64,000 nucleotides of DNA. Origin: Mariprofundus sp. GTDB lineage: Bacteria > Pseudomonadota > Zetaproteobacteria > Mariprofundales > Mariprofundaceae. The notes below the pieces were generated by a model. It worked only from the letters and a program-made list of their open reading frames with translations, was not told the origin of the DNA and searched no databases. Every line of letters starts with the position of its first letter. The first letter of the stretch is position 1. The stretch is taken from the NCBI GenBank assembly GCA_021772775.1, contig JAJFLH010000025.1, positions 38,494-102,493 of the forward strand, read 5' to 3'. Made by a program: the position numbers and the translations under genes. Below are positions 9,389-18,099 of the stretch, one piece after another.

Positions 9389-10807
9389 GTGGTCGAAAGC
9401 ACCCCGGAAAACCCCAATTATAACATCACAATCGTAAAAGCATTTGCTCTGTGTGCAGTTGTATACCTGATTGTCGGCTCACTAGTTGGCGATCTTATTG
9501 CATGGCAACTATCTTTTCCCGCTCTCAACTTTAACGAGTATCTGAGCTTCGGGCGATTACGCCCACTACACACCAATGCGGTAATCTTTGCATTTGGTGG
9601 CTGTACCCTGATGGCCACAGCCTTTTACATTGTACAACGCACCTGCGGTGTACCGCTGTGGAGCAATAAAATGGCCTGGTTCACCTTCTGGGGCTGGAAC
9701 CTGATTATTGTCTCAGCAGTCATCTCCTTCCCAATGGGTTGGACCTCCGGCAAAGAGTACGCTGAACTTGAGTGGCCAATTGATATTTTGATCGCCGTTG
9801 TCTGGCTCTCTTATATGTTCAACTTCATCATGACCATTGTAAACAGAAAGGTATCCCACATCTATGTGGCCAACTGGTTCTTCCTTGGCATGATGATCAT
9901 GATCACTTATCTGCACGTAGTGAATTCGTTAGCGGTTCCTGTCACCCTGACCCACTCCTACTCGATCTACTCCGGTGTTCACGATGCCATGATCCAGTGG
10001 TGGTGGGGCCATAATGCAGTTGGCTTCTTTCTGACTGCTGGTTTCCTTGGCATCATGTATTACTTTATCCCCAAACAGGCCGACATGCCGATCTACTCCT
10101 ATCGCCTGTCCGTATTACACTTCTGGGCTCTGATGTTCGGTTATGTCTGGCTTGGCGCCCATCACCTGCAATACACTGCACTGCCTGACTGGGCTGGTTC
10201 ATTAGGTGCCGCCGTTTCACTTGCTATGATCATCCCATCATGGGGCGGTGCGGTGAATGGCTTGATGACGCTATCCGGTGCCTGGCACAAATTACGAGAT
10301 GATTATGTCTTGCGTTTCATGGTTGTTTCACTGGCTTTCTACGCCATGTCTACCTTTGAAGGGCCGGTCATGTCTCTGAAGACCGTCAATGCACTATCTC
10401 ACTACACCGACTGGACGATAGGACATGTTCATTCCGGTGCTTTGGGCTGGGTTGCGATGGTCTCTATCGGCGCCATTTATCATCTGGTGCCGCGACTGTG
10501 GAAAACTGAGATCCATTCTGTCTCGCTAGTTAACACCCACTTTTGGATACACACTATAGGCACCGTGATATATGTCTGTGCGATGTGGGTATCCGGCCTC
10601 ATGCAAGGCTTAATGTGGCGCGCTACCGATGACTACGGCAATCTAGTTTATACATTTGCCGAAACTGTTGTTGCCATGCATCCATACTATGTACTGCGCT
10701 CCGTGGGTGGTTTCTTAGTACTGATTGGTGCACTGATCATGCTGTATAATGTTGTGATGACCATTAAAGCGAATGGTCAATCCAAAACTGCTGCGGCACA
10801 GGTATAG
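9389..10807 (+). CDS. ccoN: cbb3-type cytochrome c oxidase subunit I
   Basis: Catalytic subunit of the high-affinity cbb3 oxygen reductase. It holds the low-spin haem b and the haem b3-CuB site and reduces O2 to water at the inner membrane. The 472 residues have about twelve membrane helices and the haem and copper histidines in context: [46 protein letters not shown], and [20 protein letters not shown]. The start is GTG at 9389, eight bases after AGGAGG (9375-9380); an in-frame GTG at 9380 overlaps that ribosome-binding site and is unlikely. It is first in ccoNOQP, with ccoO nine bases downstream. The A+T-rich leader shows no clear FNR box, so oxygen regulation cannot be read from sequence. 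Confidence 0.98.
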   Translation: MVESTPENPNYNITIVKAFALCAVVYLIVGSLVGDLIAWQLSFPALNFNEYLSFGRLRPLHTNAVIFAFGGCTLMATAFYIVQRTCGVPLWSNKMAWFTFWGWNLIIVSAVISFPMGWTSGKEYAELEWPIDILIAVVWLSYMFNFIMTIVNRKVSHIYVANWFFLGMMIMITYLHVVNSLAVPVTLTHSYSIYSGVHDAMIQWWWGHNAVGFFLTAGFLGIMYYFIPKQADMPIYSYRLSVLHFWALMFGYVWLGAHHLQYTALPDWAGSLGAAVSLAMIIPSWGGAVNGLMTLSGAWHKLRDDYVLRFMVVSLAFYAMSTFEGPVMSLKTVNALSHYTDWTIGHVHSGALGWVAMVSIGAIYHLVPRLWKTEIHSVSLVNTHFWIHTIGTVIYVCAMWVSGLMQGLMWRATDDYGNLVYTFAETVVAMHPYYVLRSVGGFLVLIGALIMLYNVVMTIKANGQSKTAAAQV

Positions 10808-10816
10808 GGGGAAGTC

Positions 10817-11527
10817 ATGGGACTGAGAAGAATCATTGGAAACATTCTAGACCGCTCGATTGACCCACAAAAACGACGTGAGAGAAAGTCGCTGCAGGAG
10901 TCCATGGAGCAGAATGTCATGGGTATGATCATCATGATTGCCATTGTGGTCTCTATCGCAGGGATTGTAGAGATTGTACCTCTGTACTATCTGGACAATA
11001 CGATTGAAAAACTCACTAAAGAAGAGGATAGCATTCGTCCTTATACTGCTCTGGAGCAGGAAGGACGTGATGTCTATATACGTGAAGGCTGCTACCTATG
11101 CCACTCACAGATGATTCGTCCTTTCCGTGATGAGAAGGAGCGTTACGGTCACTACTCGCTGGCGGCTGAATCTAAGTACGATCATCCATTCCAGTGGGGC
11201 TCCAAGCGCACCGGCCCTGATTTGGCGCGTGTTGGCGGCAAATACTCGAACGACTGGCAGGTACAACATCTGCGTGCACCACGCTCATTAGTGCCTGAAT
11301 CGGTCATGCCTAATTATGCATTCTTCGAAGACAACATTATTGATGATACGTTGACTGAGAGAAAGTTGCGGGCTCTCGCCATGGTAGGCGTACCATATAC
11401 CGAAGCTGACTTCGCAGGTGCTGCTGCTGCTGTACGTGGTAAAACTGAGATGGATGCTATGGTCGCCTATCTGCAGGTACTTGGCACCATGGTGAAATTT
11501 GAAGAAGGAAAAGACTATCGTGAATAG
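10817..11527 (+). CDS. ccoO: cbb3-type cytochrome c oxidase subunit II (monohaem)
   Basis: Membrane-anchored monohaem cytochrome c subunit that passes electrons to CcoN. The 236 residues carry one membrane anchor at about 34-57 ([20 protein letters not shown]), then a periplasmic domain with the c-haem site in [17 protein letters not shown] (CxxCH) and the conserved [20 protein letters not shown] region with a later methionine axial-ligand candidate in [10 protein letters not shown]. It lies nine bases after ccoN and overlaps the start of ccoQ by eight bases, so translation of the operon looks coupled. Confidence 0.98.
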   Translation: MGLRRIIGNILDRSIDPQKRRERKSLQESMEQNVMGMIIMIAIVVSIAGIVEIVPLYYLDNTIEKLTKEEDSIRPYTALEQEGRDVYIREGCYLCHSQMIRPFRDEKERYGHYSLAAESKYDHPFQWGSKRTGPDLARVGGKYSNDWQVQHLRAPRSLVPESVMPNYAFFEDNIIDDTLTERKLRALAMVGVPYTEADFAGAAAAVRGKTEMDAMVAYLQVLGTMVKFEEGKDYRE

Positions 11528-11741
11528 TCTAACTGAATTTTTCTCCACCGACTGGGAGGCCATGACACGCTCAGACTGGACGGGAATGGTGATCGTCATC
11601 ATCCTCACAGTGCTAATGATTGGCCTCTACACCTGGGTATTCAAGCCATCCAACCGCGATCACTTTGAACAATACCGTGATTTTGTAAATGAGAACAATG
11701 AAGAGATGAAAAGGGAGACTGGTCATGGCCAAACAAAATAA
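11520..11741 (+). CDS. ccoQ: cbb3-type oxidase small subunit CcoQ/FixQ
   Basis: Small single-helix protein of the cbb3 operon; in other bacteria it stabilises the complex or affects its activity in oxygen. The product is 73 residues with one membrane helix at about 24-41 ([20 protein letters not shown]), followed by a charged tail. The start is taken as GTG at 11520, overlapping the ccoO stop region; a TTG at 11499 and an ATG at 11562 are alternatives, so the exact N-terminus is uncertain. It overlaps ccoP by 17 bases. Position between ccoO and ccoP and the helix-plus-tail layout support the call. Confidence 0.85.
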   Translation: MNSLTEFFSTDWEAMTRSDWTGMVIVIILTVLMIGLYTWVFKPSNRDHFEQYRDFVNENNEEMKRETGHGQTK

Positions 11742-12576
11742 GCCGCAACAAGTCCCGGATACGGGGTACGAGTGGGATGGAATCCGCGAATTAACCAACC
11801 CACCACCACGCTGGTGGATGATCTCTTTTCATGCCAGCTGGATCTTCTGTGTGATCTATTTCATCCTCTACCCATCTATTCCATTGATTCATGATTCCAA
11901 CAAAGGCCTGCTTGGTTGGACTCAGATCAAAGAGTTTAAAGAGGCTGTTGCCGAAAATGATGCCATCAAAGCGCCCTATCTGAAAAAGATCGCTGAGATG
12001 GATAATCAGGCACTTTTAGCTGATCCTGCCATGCGTAATTTTGCAGAATCATCTGCTAAAGCTATTTTTGGTGATTTCTGTGCCGGCTGCCATGGCGCTG
12101 GTGGTCAGGGCGCACTTGGGCTATTTCCTAATCTGTCTGACGACAACTGGCTCTACGGCGGTGACCTAGACACTATCATTGAGACAATTACAGATGGCCG
12201 TGAAGGCTCTATGCCTGCCCATATAGAGATGATTGACGAGGCCGGAATTAACACGCTGACGGATTTTGTTATTGCCTCATCACAGGGGAAAGCAACACCT
12301 GAAGGTTTGGCCTACTTTAATGAGGCTGGATGTGCAGACTGCCATGGTGAAAACGCCGCTGGTGGTGATGGCGCACCTAATCTTACAGACACCATATGGC
12401 GTTTCGGTAGCTCTCGAGATGAAGTTCTGCGCACCATTCGTTATGGTGTAAATGAAGATCCAGAGGATGTACCTCAGACACGCATAGCCAAAATGCCTGC
12501 TTTTGAAGGCAAACTCAGCCCCGAATCGATCAAAATGCTTGCCGTAAAAGTACATCAACTCGGTGGCGGGAAATAG
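11725..12576 (+). CDS. ccoP: cbb3-type cytochrome c oxidase subunit III (dihaem)
   Basis: Dihaem membrane-bound cytochrome c that accepts electrons from soluble cytochromes or the bc1 complex and feeds CcoO/CcoN. The 283 residues include the CcoP N-terminal region with TGYEWDGIRELTNPPPRWW, one membrane helix at about 32-50, and two haem-binding sites: DFCAGCHGAGGQG at about 117 and AGCADCHGENAAGG at about 202. The ATG at 11725 lies seven or so bases after GGGAGA. It is the last canonical structural gene of the operon; a 37-codon membrane peptide gene follows nine bases downstream and then a strong terminator. Confidence 0.98.
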   Translation: MAKQNKPQQVPDTGYEWDGIRELTNPPPRWWMISFHASWIFCVIYFILYPSIPLIHDSNKGLLGWTQIKEFKEAVAENDAIKAPYLKKIAEMDNQALLADPAMRNFAESSAKAIFGDFCAGCHGAGGQGALGLFPNLSDDNWLYGGDLDTIIETITDGREGSMPAHIEMIDEAGINTLTDFVIASSQGKATPEGLAYFNEAGCADCHGENAAGGDGAPNLTDTIWRFGSSRDEVLRTIRYGVNEDPEDVPQTRIAKMPAFEGKLSPESIKMLAVKVHQLGGGK

Positions 12577-12585
12577 GAGAGACAT

Positions 12586-12699
12586 ATGGATGCAGTAGTT
12601 ATTGGAACCATTATCGCACTAACATTGTCGATAGCTGTATTTGCTTACCTGGCTTACCATTTTTTCAAAATCATTGGTGGGAAAGACGATACAGAATAG
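12586..12699 (+). CDS. 37-residue single-helix membrane peptide after ccoP (CcoM-like by position)
   Basis: A short frame MDAVVIGTIIALTLSIAVFA, followed by a half with YLAYHFFKIIGGKDDTE at its end, gives one hydrophobic helix (about residues 4-28) and a charged C-terminus. The ATG at 12586 is preceded by AGGAG (12575-12579), six bases away, and the gene starts nine bases after the ccoP stop, before the operon terminator. Pseudomonas stutzeri cbb3 oxidase crystals contained an unexpected helix, CcoM, of similar size. Sequence similarity to CcoM was not tested here, so the link is positional and structural only. Coding is supported by the ribosome-binding site, helix and location; the role as an oxidase subunit is inference. 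Confidence 0.75.
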   Translation: MDAVVIGTIIALTLSIAVFAYLAYHFFKIIGGKDDTE

Positions 12700-12724
12700 A
12701 CACAACACGAACATTGGTGGAGAG

Positions 12725-12750
12725 GGGAGGCTCATGAGCCTCCCTTTTTC
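12725..12750 (+). terminator. Strong intrinsic terminator of the ccoNOQP operon
   Basis: Perfect 20-base palindrome at 12725-12744 (arms GGGAGGCT and AGCCTCCC) followed directly by TTTTTC. It ends the ccoNOQP unit including the 37-codon gene and separates it from ccoG. Confidence 0.93.
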
Positions 12751-12782
12751 ATGCGGATCTCAGCAAACAGGTAGAAGTAATC

Positions 12783-12796
12783 ATTGCTATAGCAAT
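12783..12796. promoter_or_regulatory. Perfect palindrome ATTGCTATAGCAAT upstream of ccoG
   Basis: A 14-base perfect palindrome located 63 bases before the ccoG start, inside the only gap between the ccoNOQP terminator and ccoGHI. It has the size and symmetry of a dimeric repressor or activator site. No known factor is assigned; it could be chance in A+T-rich DNA. Confidence 0.35.
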
Positions 12797-12858
12797 ACAC
12801 GACATTAGCATATCGTTATATTCTTTTATGGTGCATGCGAATTCAACAAGGAGTTGAA

Positions 12859-14274
12859 ATGTCGAAACAAGAGTACAAAGAATTAGAACAACTTTACACC
12901 GACGCAAGCCATTGGAGTATCAATGCCGGCGATGAAACTATCCATGCCAAACGGATTGCAGGACGCTTCCGTAGCTACAAATGGTATGCCTCAAGCCTGT
13001 GGCTACTTTTTTTTATCACCCCCTATTTCCGCTGGGAGGGGCAACAAGCCATTCTATTTGATATCCCACACCGACAGTTTCACTTTTGGTCCCTGACTAT
13101 CTGGCCACAGGATGTCTGGATGTTATCTCTGGTGTTGATTCTATTGGCCATCACTCTGTTCGCTGTCACCGCCATTGCCGGACGTGTGTGGTGCGGATAC
13201 TTCTGTTTTCAAACCGTATGGACTGACTGGTTCACTTGGTTGGAAAACAGGATTGAAGGCAACCCCATCCAGCGCCGTAAACTCGATGCCGCGCCATGGA
13301 CTGCACGTAAAATTCGCCTGAAACTCACAAAACATAGCCTATGGTTGATTATCTCCATACTCACGGGCGTAACATTTACTGCCTACTTCACCGATGCCTA
13401 TCAATTATGGGTTGACTACCTATCACTGCAAGCTGCCTTGATTGCCTGGATAGTGCTGGCTTCTTTTATATTTTTCACCTATGTCTTTGCCGGCTTCATG
13501 CGAGAGCAAGTGTGCTTCTGGTTATGCCCCTATGCCCGAATCCAAAGTGTAATGGTCGATAAAGATACTGAACTACCTACTTATGATCTGGCTCGTGGCG
13601 AACCACGGGGAAAAGTTCATCGCAATGCTTCTACTGAACAAAAAGGTGACTGCATTGATTGTCGTCTCTGCGTGGGCGTCTGCCCTACAGGTGTAGATAT
13701 CCGTGAAGGCATGCAGGAGGGGTGTATCACCTGCGGTATGTGCATTGATGCTTGCGACAGCATCATGGACAAGGTTAAGCGACCACGAGGCCTGATTCGC
13801 TATGCATCTAGAAAAGAGTTAAATGGGCAACCCCTTCCAGCGGTATTCAAACGGCCACGTGTGATCACCTATGGCATCATCCTGTTTCTATCTACGGCAG
13901 GTATCATCTACGGCTTAACGCATATCCCGCCAGTAGAATTATCCGTTGTACATGAGAGGCAGCCGCTATTCACCCAAATGTCCGATGGCAGCATCCAAAA
14001 CAAATACACCATCAAAGCTGTCAATAAAACCACACAGGCTCTAAAGTTCCATCTGCGCGTAACAGGCTTGGATGGTGTTGATGTTCGAATGCCCGATGGT
14101 GATATCATCACACTGCAAGCAGAAGGAACCATCCCTTTTCATGTCTTTCTACGTGTAAAAGCATCACAGCTAAAAAAGAAAAAGACTAAAATTCGTTTTA
14201 TACTTGAGAGCTTTGATACAATAGATAAAATGAAGCTCAAAAAACGATCCGTATTTATCGGGCCGGCACAATGA
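12859..14274 (+). CDS. ccoG: Cytochrome oxidase accessory protein CcoG (ferredoxin-like)
   Basis: Polytopic iron-sulfur protein of the ccoGHIS assembly set; reported to act as a cupric reductase helping to load CuB during cbb3 maturation. The 471 residues have several membrane segments (about 44-62, 85-110, 155-180, 187-210, 340-358), the CcoG motif AGRVWCGYFCFQTVWTDWF, REQVCFWLCPYARIQ, and a 2x[4Fe-4S] ferredoxin module: CIDCRLCVGVCPTGVD and CITCGMCIDACD. The periplasmic C-terminal domain is typical. The ATG at 12859 has AAGGAG five bases upstream, preferred over the in-frame ATG at 12835. It heads the ccoGHI unit. Confidence 0.97.
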   Translation: MSKQEYKELEQLYTDASHWSINAGDETIHAKRIAGRFRSYKWYASSLWLLFFITPYFRWEGQQAILFDIPHRQFHFWSLTIWPQDVWMLSLVLILLAITLFAVTAIAGRVWCGYFCFQTVWTDWFTWLENRIEGNPIQRRKLDAAPWTARKIRLKLTKHSLWLIISILTGVTFTAYFTDAYQLWVDYLSLQAALIAWIVLASFIFFTYVFAGFMREQVCFWLCPYARIQSVMVDKDTELPTYDLARGEPRGKVHRNASTEQKGDCIDCRLCVGVCPTGVDIREGMQEGCITCGMCIDACDSIMDKVKRPRGLIRYASRKELNGQPLPAVFKRPRVITYGIILFLSTAGIIYGLTHIPPVELSVVHERQPLFTQMSDGSIQNKYTIKAVNKTTQALKFHLRVTGLDGVDVRMPDGDIITLQAEGTIPFHVFLRVKASQLKKKKTKIRFILESFDTIDKMKLKKRSVFIGPAQ

Positions 14275-14320
14275 CATTAGGCCGTAACAGAGCCAATGCA
14301 GTGATCAAAAAGAGGGTGAC

Positions 14321-14821
14321 ATGTTCAGCGAACAACTAAAAGAAGACCTCAAAAACCCATGGTTGCGTCTAATTATTGCCGCCGTAGGAATCACCGTAGC
14401 AGTCAATATCTGCTTTATTACCTTTGCCTTCATCACCCCCCCCAACCTGGTGGTAGAGGATTATTACGAACAGGGTAAAAAATATTTTCACGATGAAAAA
14501 ATACGTAATCGAGCCGCTGCCACGGCATGGCGCCTTCAGCTCATGCTACCGGACGGCATGAAAGTCGATCATGCCGACACAGTCCGGCTCTACGTCATGG
14601 ATCATCAAAGCACCCCTATACAAACGGGCAAAGTCCTCTTGACAGCTTATCGCCCCAGTGATGCCAGCCATGATTTTGATATTGAGCTAAAGCTCACCGA
14701 TGCAGGCACATTCTCTGGCCCCATCTCATTCCCCCTACCCGGACACTGGGATCTGATTGCTCGCATTGATTCTGATGGGCAACGCTTCGATACAGCACAA
14801 CGTATTTTTGTCGACAAATAA
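14321..14821 (+). CDS. ccoH: FixH/CcoH cytochrome oxidase assembly protein
   Basis: Single-pass membrane protein needed for stable cbb3 assembly. The 166 residues match FixH layout: NPWLRLIIAAVGITVAVNIC at the start supplies the membrane helix (about 15-38). It is followed by the family motif VVEDYYEQGKKY and a beta-rich periplasmic domain ending GHWDLIARIDSDGQRFDTAQ. GAGGGTGAC lies just before the ATG. The 3' end overlaps the start of ccoI by about 47 bases, implying coupled translation. Confidence 0.93.
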   Translation: MFSEQLKEDLKNPWLRLIIAAVGITVAVNICFITFAFITPPNLVVEDYYEQGKKYFHDEKIRNRAAATAWRLQLMLPDGMKVDHADTVRLYVMDHQSTPIQTGKVLLTAYRPSDASHDFDIELKLTDAGTFSGPISFPLPGHWDLIARIDSDGQRFDTAQRIFVDK

Positions 14822-17321
14822 AGCTCACTGCTTTCACTGCGGCCTGCCTGCTAACGGCTCGACGGCTTGTTCTGGTGATATTGCAAATCAAACATATCAA
14901 TTCTGCTGCGCCGGCTGTTTGAGTGTTTGCCATATCATTCATGAAGCAGGCTTAGATAACTTTTATCATCGCCTGCAAAAAAATGAGACCACCCTTGCAC
15001 CACCTCCCGATGCACCTGCAGACATTGATCAATACGAGCTGGAGGAAGTACAGCAGGATTTCACCGAGCAGCTAAAAGATGGTTCAAATCGAGCCCGCCT
15101 GATGGTGGAAGGTATCCATTGTGCCGCCTGCGTATGGTTAATCGAAAAAGCACTTGCAGCCATGCCCGGTATCATCAAAGCCGAAGTCAATCTGGTGCAT
15201 CACCGACTGCTATTGCAATGGCTTCCGGACAAAGTATCACTCCCTTCTATCATGACACGACTGGCAGCAATCGGTTATGCCGCCGTACCATTTAATCTCG
15301 AAAATGCTGAGGGTGCGGTGCATCAACAAAACAGACAGCTGTTATTTCGTTTAGGTTTTGCCGGTTTTGGTGCCATGAATATCATGTGGATCTCAATCGC
15401 ACTCTACGCAGGTGCATTTTCTGGCATCAGTGGTGAATACCGTCAATTCTTCCACTGGGTAAGCTTCGCCATCGCCATACCTGTATTGCTCTACTCTGGC
15501 GGTCCTATCATCAGTTCAGCCTGGCGCGGATTACGACAGGGTACTCTCTCCATGGATTTACCCATCAGCATCGGCGCGCTTGCCACATTCACCTATTCGG
15601 GCTGGCAAACCACCCAGGCTGGTTCACATGTTTATTTCGATACGGTTGTCAGCTTTCTGTTTGTGATCCTGATTGGTCGCTACCTGGAGGCTCTGGCACG
15701 GCGTAACGCCTCATCGGCAACAATGCGGCTATTAGAGTTACAGCCACGTATGGCAACCCGCCTGCTCCCGGATGGCAGTGAAGAGCGCGTTGCTGTACGT
15801 AAACTCAAAGTGGCTGATCAGCTTCGTATCAAGCCGGGGGATAAAATTGCTGCCGATGGCATTGTCATCGAAGGCCACTCCCATATTGATGAATCCATGC
15901 TGACCGGTGAACCTCAACCCGTGCACAAACAGCCTGGCAGCCCCATTGCCGGCGGCACAGTCAATGGTGAAAATCCACTACTCATGCAAGTTGAGAAGAC
16001 TGGAGATAGCACTATTTTAGCTCGCATCATCCATCTGGTCGAATCAGCTCAAGGTTCAAAAGCCCATATCCAGCGTATTGCTGACCGAATCGTACCGTGG
16101 TTCGTAAGCATCACTCTTACCCTAGCCGCCCTTACCTTCACCTATTGGTATTCAGAGCTCGGCTTTGATACCGCTCTGCTGGCTGCAACCGCAGTACTCA
16201 TTATCACCTGCCCATGCGCGCTTGGTCTGGCGACCCCCATGTCGATTGCAGTCAGCACCGCCGTTGCAGCCAGAAACGGCGTATTGGTGCGCAATGGAGA
16301 GGCTCTGGAAAGATTATCACAAGTCACCCATGTGGTATTGGATAAAACAGGTACGCTGACCACAGGACAGATGCGCGTGACTGATATTTTATTGGCTGAC
16401 AATGAGACATCCAAAGATCAACTCCTTCAGCTCGCAGGTGCATTGGAACGCCATTATTCGCACCCCCTGGCTAAGGCTATTTGTGCCACATTAGAGGCAT
16501 CAGAACTGCATTTTCTCGACTGCCGTGATGCTCAACTGCTGCCCGGCATGGGTATAACTGGTAATGTCGATGGGCAACAGACCTGGGTCGGCAATCAAGC
16601 CCTGATGCAGCAACAGGCGATAACGCTACCTGATTCCATCCTCACATCATGTCAGCAGATCGAATCAAATATGGCCGTACCTGTTCTGGTTGCGGCAGAT
16701 GGTAAATTGCTCGGTCTGCTGCGTATTGAAGATCAGCTACGCGATGGTGCATACAAACTGATCTCCAGCCTGAGCCAGCGCGGTATCGGTATCACCCTGC
16801 TTAGTGGTGATTCAGTCGCGGCTTCCAAGCATTTACAACAGCTATTATCTCACCATGCCACGACACCGATTCAGGTGATTGGAGGCGTGTTACCTGAAAC
16901 AAAAGCCGATCAGGTTACAGCATTACAACAGAAGGGGGAGCATGTCTTGATGGCGGGGGATGGCATCAATGATGCCCCGGCACTCGCTCAGGCGAACATC
17001 AGTATTGCCATGGGAAGCGGCACGGATGTATCCATGGAATGTTCCGATATTGTGTTAATGAACAGTGACTTGAGTAATATTCCATGGTCACTTGATTTGG
17101 GAGAACGTGCCATCAAAACCATTAGACAAAATCTCACACTGTCGCTGCTTTACAACATCATGCTTGTGCCTGCTGCTATGGCCGCATGGCTGACACCGAT
17201 CTTTGCTGCACTTGCTATGCCACTGAGCTCTCTATTGGTCATTGGAAATGCCATCTTGATTCGGCGTCATATGCAACGTTCTCAGCTAAAGCCGAATGAG
17301 AGGAGTGAACGCCCACGCTAA
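14775..17321 (+). CDS. ccoI: Copper-exporting P1B-type ATPase CcoI
   Basis: P-type ATPase that moves copper across the inner membrane for CuB insertion into cbb3 oxidase. The product is about 848 residues. N-terminal region: cysteine-rich segment (CFHCGLPANG; FCCAGCLSVC) and a heavy-metal-associated domain with GIHCAACVWLIEKAL. The P-type core has SMLTGEPQPV, the transmembrane metal site TCPCALGLATPMS, phosphorylation site DKTGTLTTGQ, and hinge GDGINDAPALAQA. The start is uncertain: ATG at 14775 lies within ccoH with no clear ribosome-binding site, and TTG at 14757 or 14808 are alternatives. The CPC motif and ccoGHI context favour CcoI over a copper-detoxification CopA. Confidence 0.95.
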   Translation: MGNASIQHNVFLSTNKAHCFHCGLPANGSTACSGDIANQTYQFCCAGCLSVCHIIHEAGLDNFYHRLQKNETTLAPPPDAPADIDQYELEEVQQDFTEQLKDGSNRARLMVEGIHCAACVWLIEKALAAMPGIIKAEVNLVHHRLLLQWLPDKVSLPSIMTRLAAIGYAAVPFNLENAEGAVHQQNRQLLFRLGFAGFGAMNIMWISIALYAGAFSGISGEYRQFFHWVSFAIAIPVLLYSGGPIISSAWRGLRQGTLSMDLPISIGALATFTYSGWQTTQAGSHVYFDTVVSFLFVILIGRYLEALARRNASSATMRLLELQPRMATRLLPDGSEERVAVRKLKVADQLRIKPGDKIAADGIVIEGHSHIDESMLTGEPQPVHKQPGSPIAGGTVNGENPLLMQVEKTGDSTILARIIHLVESAQGSKAHIQRIADRIVPWFVSITLTLAALTFTYWYSELGFDTALLAATAVLIITCPCALGLATPMSIAVSTAVAARNGVLVRNGEALERLSQVTHVVLDKTGTLTTGQMRVTDILLADNETSKDQLLQLAGALERHYSHPLAKAICATLEASELHFLDCRDAQLLPGMGITGNVDGQQTWVGNQALMQQQAITLPDSILTSCQQIESNMAVPVLVAADGKLLGLLRIEDQLRDGAYKLISSLSQRGIGITLLSGDSVAASKHLQQLLSHHATTPIQVIGGVLPETKADQVTALQQKGEHVLMAGDGINDAPALAQANISIAMGSGTDVSMECSDIVLMNSDLSNIPWSLDLGERAIKTIRQNLTLSLLYNIMLVPAAMAAWLTPIFAALAMPLSSLLVIGNAILIRRHMQRSQLKPNERSERPR

Positions 17322-17384
17322 AAGCACAACAGAAATGAACTCCAACGCCGCTAAACGGTAATAACAAGGCGCCGGAGCTCACTC

Positions 17385-17765
17385 TTATTTCAGCGTATTA
17401 AGAAATGCCACCACGGCATCCGCTTTTTCACCACATCTCTTCTGGTTACCCATCTTTGTTTTAGCACGATCATCGCCCGTCAGGGTTTTAATAGATTGTT
17501 TGGATTTACAAACCCACTCTTTCATATTCTCATCATTCCACGTCCAGTTACCATTCTTCAATGACTTACCGAACTTTTTAAAGTCACTACTGCCTGCTTT
17601 ACTACCCATAATCCCAAACAGATTCGGACCTGACTTATGTTTACCACCCTGATCAAACGTATGACAGCTCTTACACTTCCCTTCAGGGCCAGCAAGCGCT
17701 TCTCCAACAGCTACGCCGCTCATTAGCATCGCCAGCGTACCAATGGTTATTACTGTTTTTTTCAT
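17385..17765 (-). CDS. Small soluble class I cytochrome c (periplasmic)
   Basis: The 126-residue product has a Sec signal (KKTVITIGTLAMLMSGVAVG then EALA), one haem site GKCKSCHTFDQGGKHKSGPN (CxxCH, about residue 32) and a C-terminal methionine ligand candidate in AKTKMGNQKRCGEKADAVV, the usual position in class I cytochromes c. Three extra cysteines are present (WVCKSK, KRCGEK and the haem pair neighbours). ATG 17765 has AAGGAG six bases upstream. It sits between ccoI and ccoS but on the opposite strand, and a role as electron donor to cbb3 is plausible. In an iron oxidiser such proteins are also proposed carriers from the outer membrane. Specific partner unknown. Confidence 0.9.
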   Translation of the reverse strand: MKKTVITIGTLAMLMSGVAVGEALAGPEGKCKSCHTFDQGGKHKSGPNLFGIMGSKAGSSDFKKFGKSLKNGNWTWNDENMKEWVCKSKQSIKTLTGDDRAKTKMGNQKRCGEKADAVVAFLNTLK

Positions 17766-17820
17766 ATCCATCTCCTTGATCTGCATTACAATCCATTTTA
17801 ATGCTGCTATATCATAGCTG

Positions 17821-17872
17821 TCAATCACCGATTGATGCTAGTATATCGACCTACTCTGATGATTTTCATCAG
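17821..17872. promoter_or_regulatory. Two perfect inverted repeats between the cytochrome c gene and ccoS
   Basis: TCAATC-acc-GATTGA at 17821-17835 and CTGATGA-ttt-TCATCAG at 17856-17872 lie in the 124-base divergent gap. Both resemble dimeric operator sites, and half-sites contain TGA-T/A-TCA elements reminiscent of the FNR/Crp family, but spacing does not fit the FNR consensus (TTGAT, four bases, ATCAA). Regulator unknown. Confidence 0.4.
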
Positions 17873-17889
17873 TACTACGGGGAGCAAAC

Positions 17890-18099
17890 ATGAGTGTGAT
17901 TTACGGTTTAATTCCCGGTATGATTCTTCTTGGCTTGGTCAGTGTACTGGTCTTCTTCTGGGCTGTGAAAAATGGCCAATACGATGATATGGAGGGGCCT
18001 GCCCATCGCATCCTGGATGACGACGACATCAGTCTTGAAACAGACCGAGAGCACAAAAGTCCACCACATGCATCCACGACTGACGATCAGAAGCTATGA
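17890..18099 (+). CDS. ccoS: cbb3-type oxidase assembly protein CcoS
   Basis: Very small membrane protein needed to insert haem b and copper into CcoN. The 69 residues begin MSVIYGLIPGMILLGLVSVL and continue with VFFWAVKNGQYDDMEGPAHR, the family signature (FxWAxxxGQ[FY]DDxExPAxRIL). A hydrophilic tail of about 25 residues follows, longer than usual. GGGGAG lies before the ATG at 17890. The last bases overlap the next gene in an ATGA arrangement. Confidence 0.96.
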   Translation: MSVIYGLIPGMILLGLVSVLVFFWAVKNGQYDDMEGPAHRILDDDDISLETDREHKSPPHASTTDDQKL

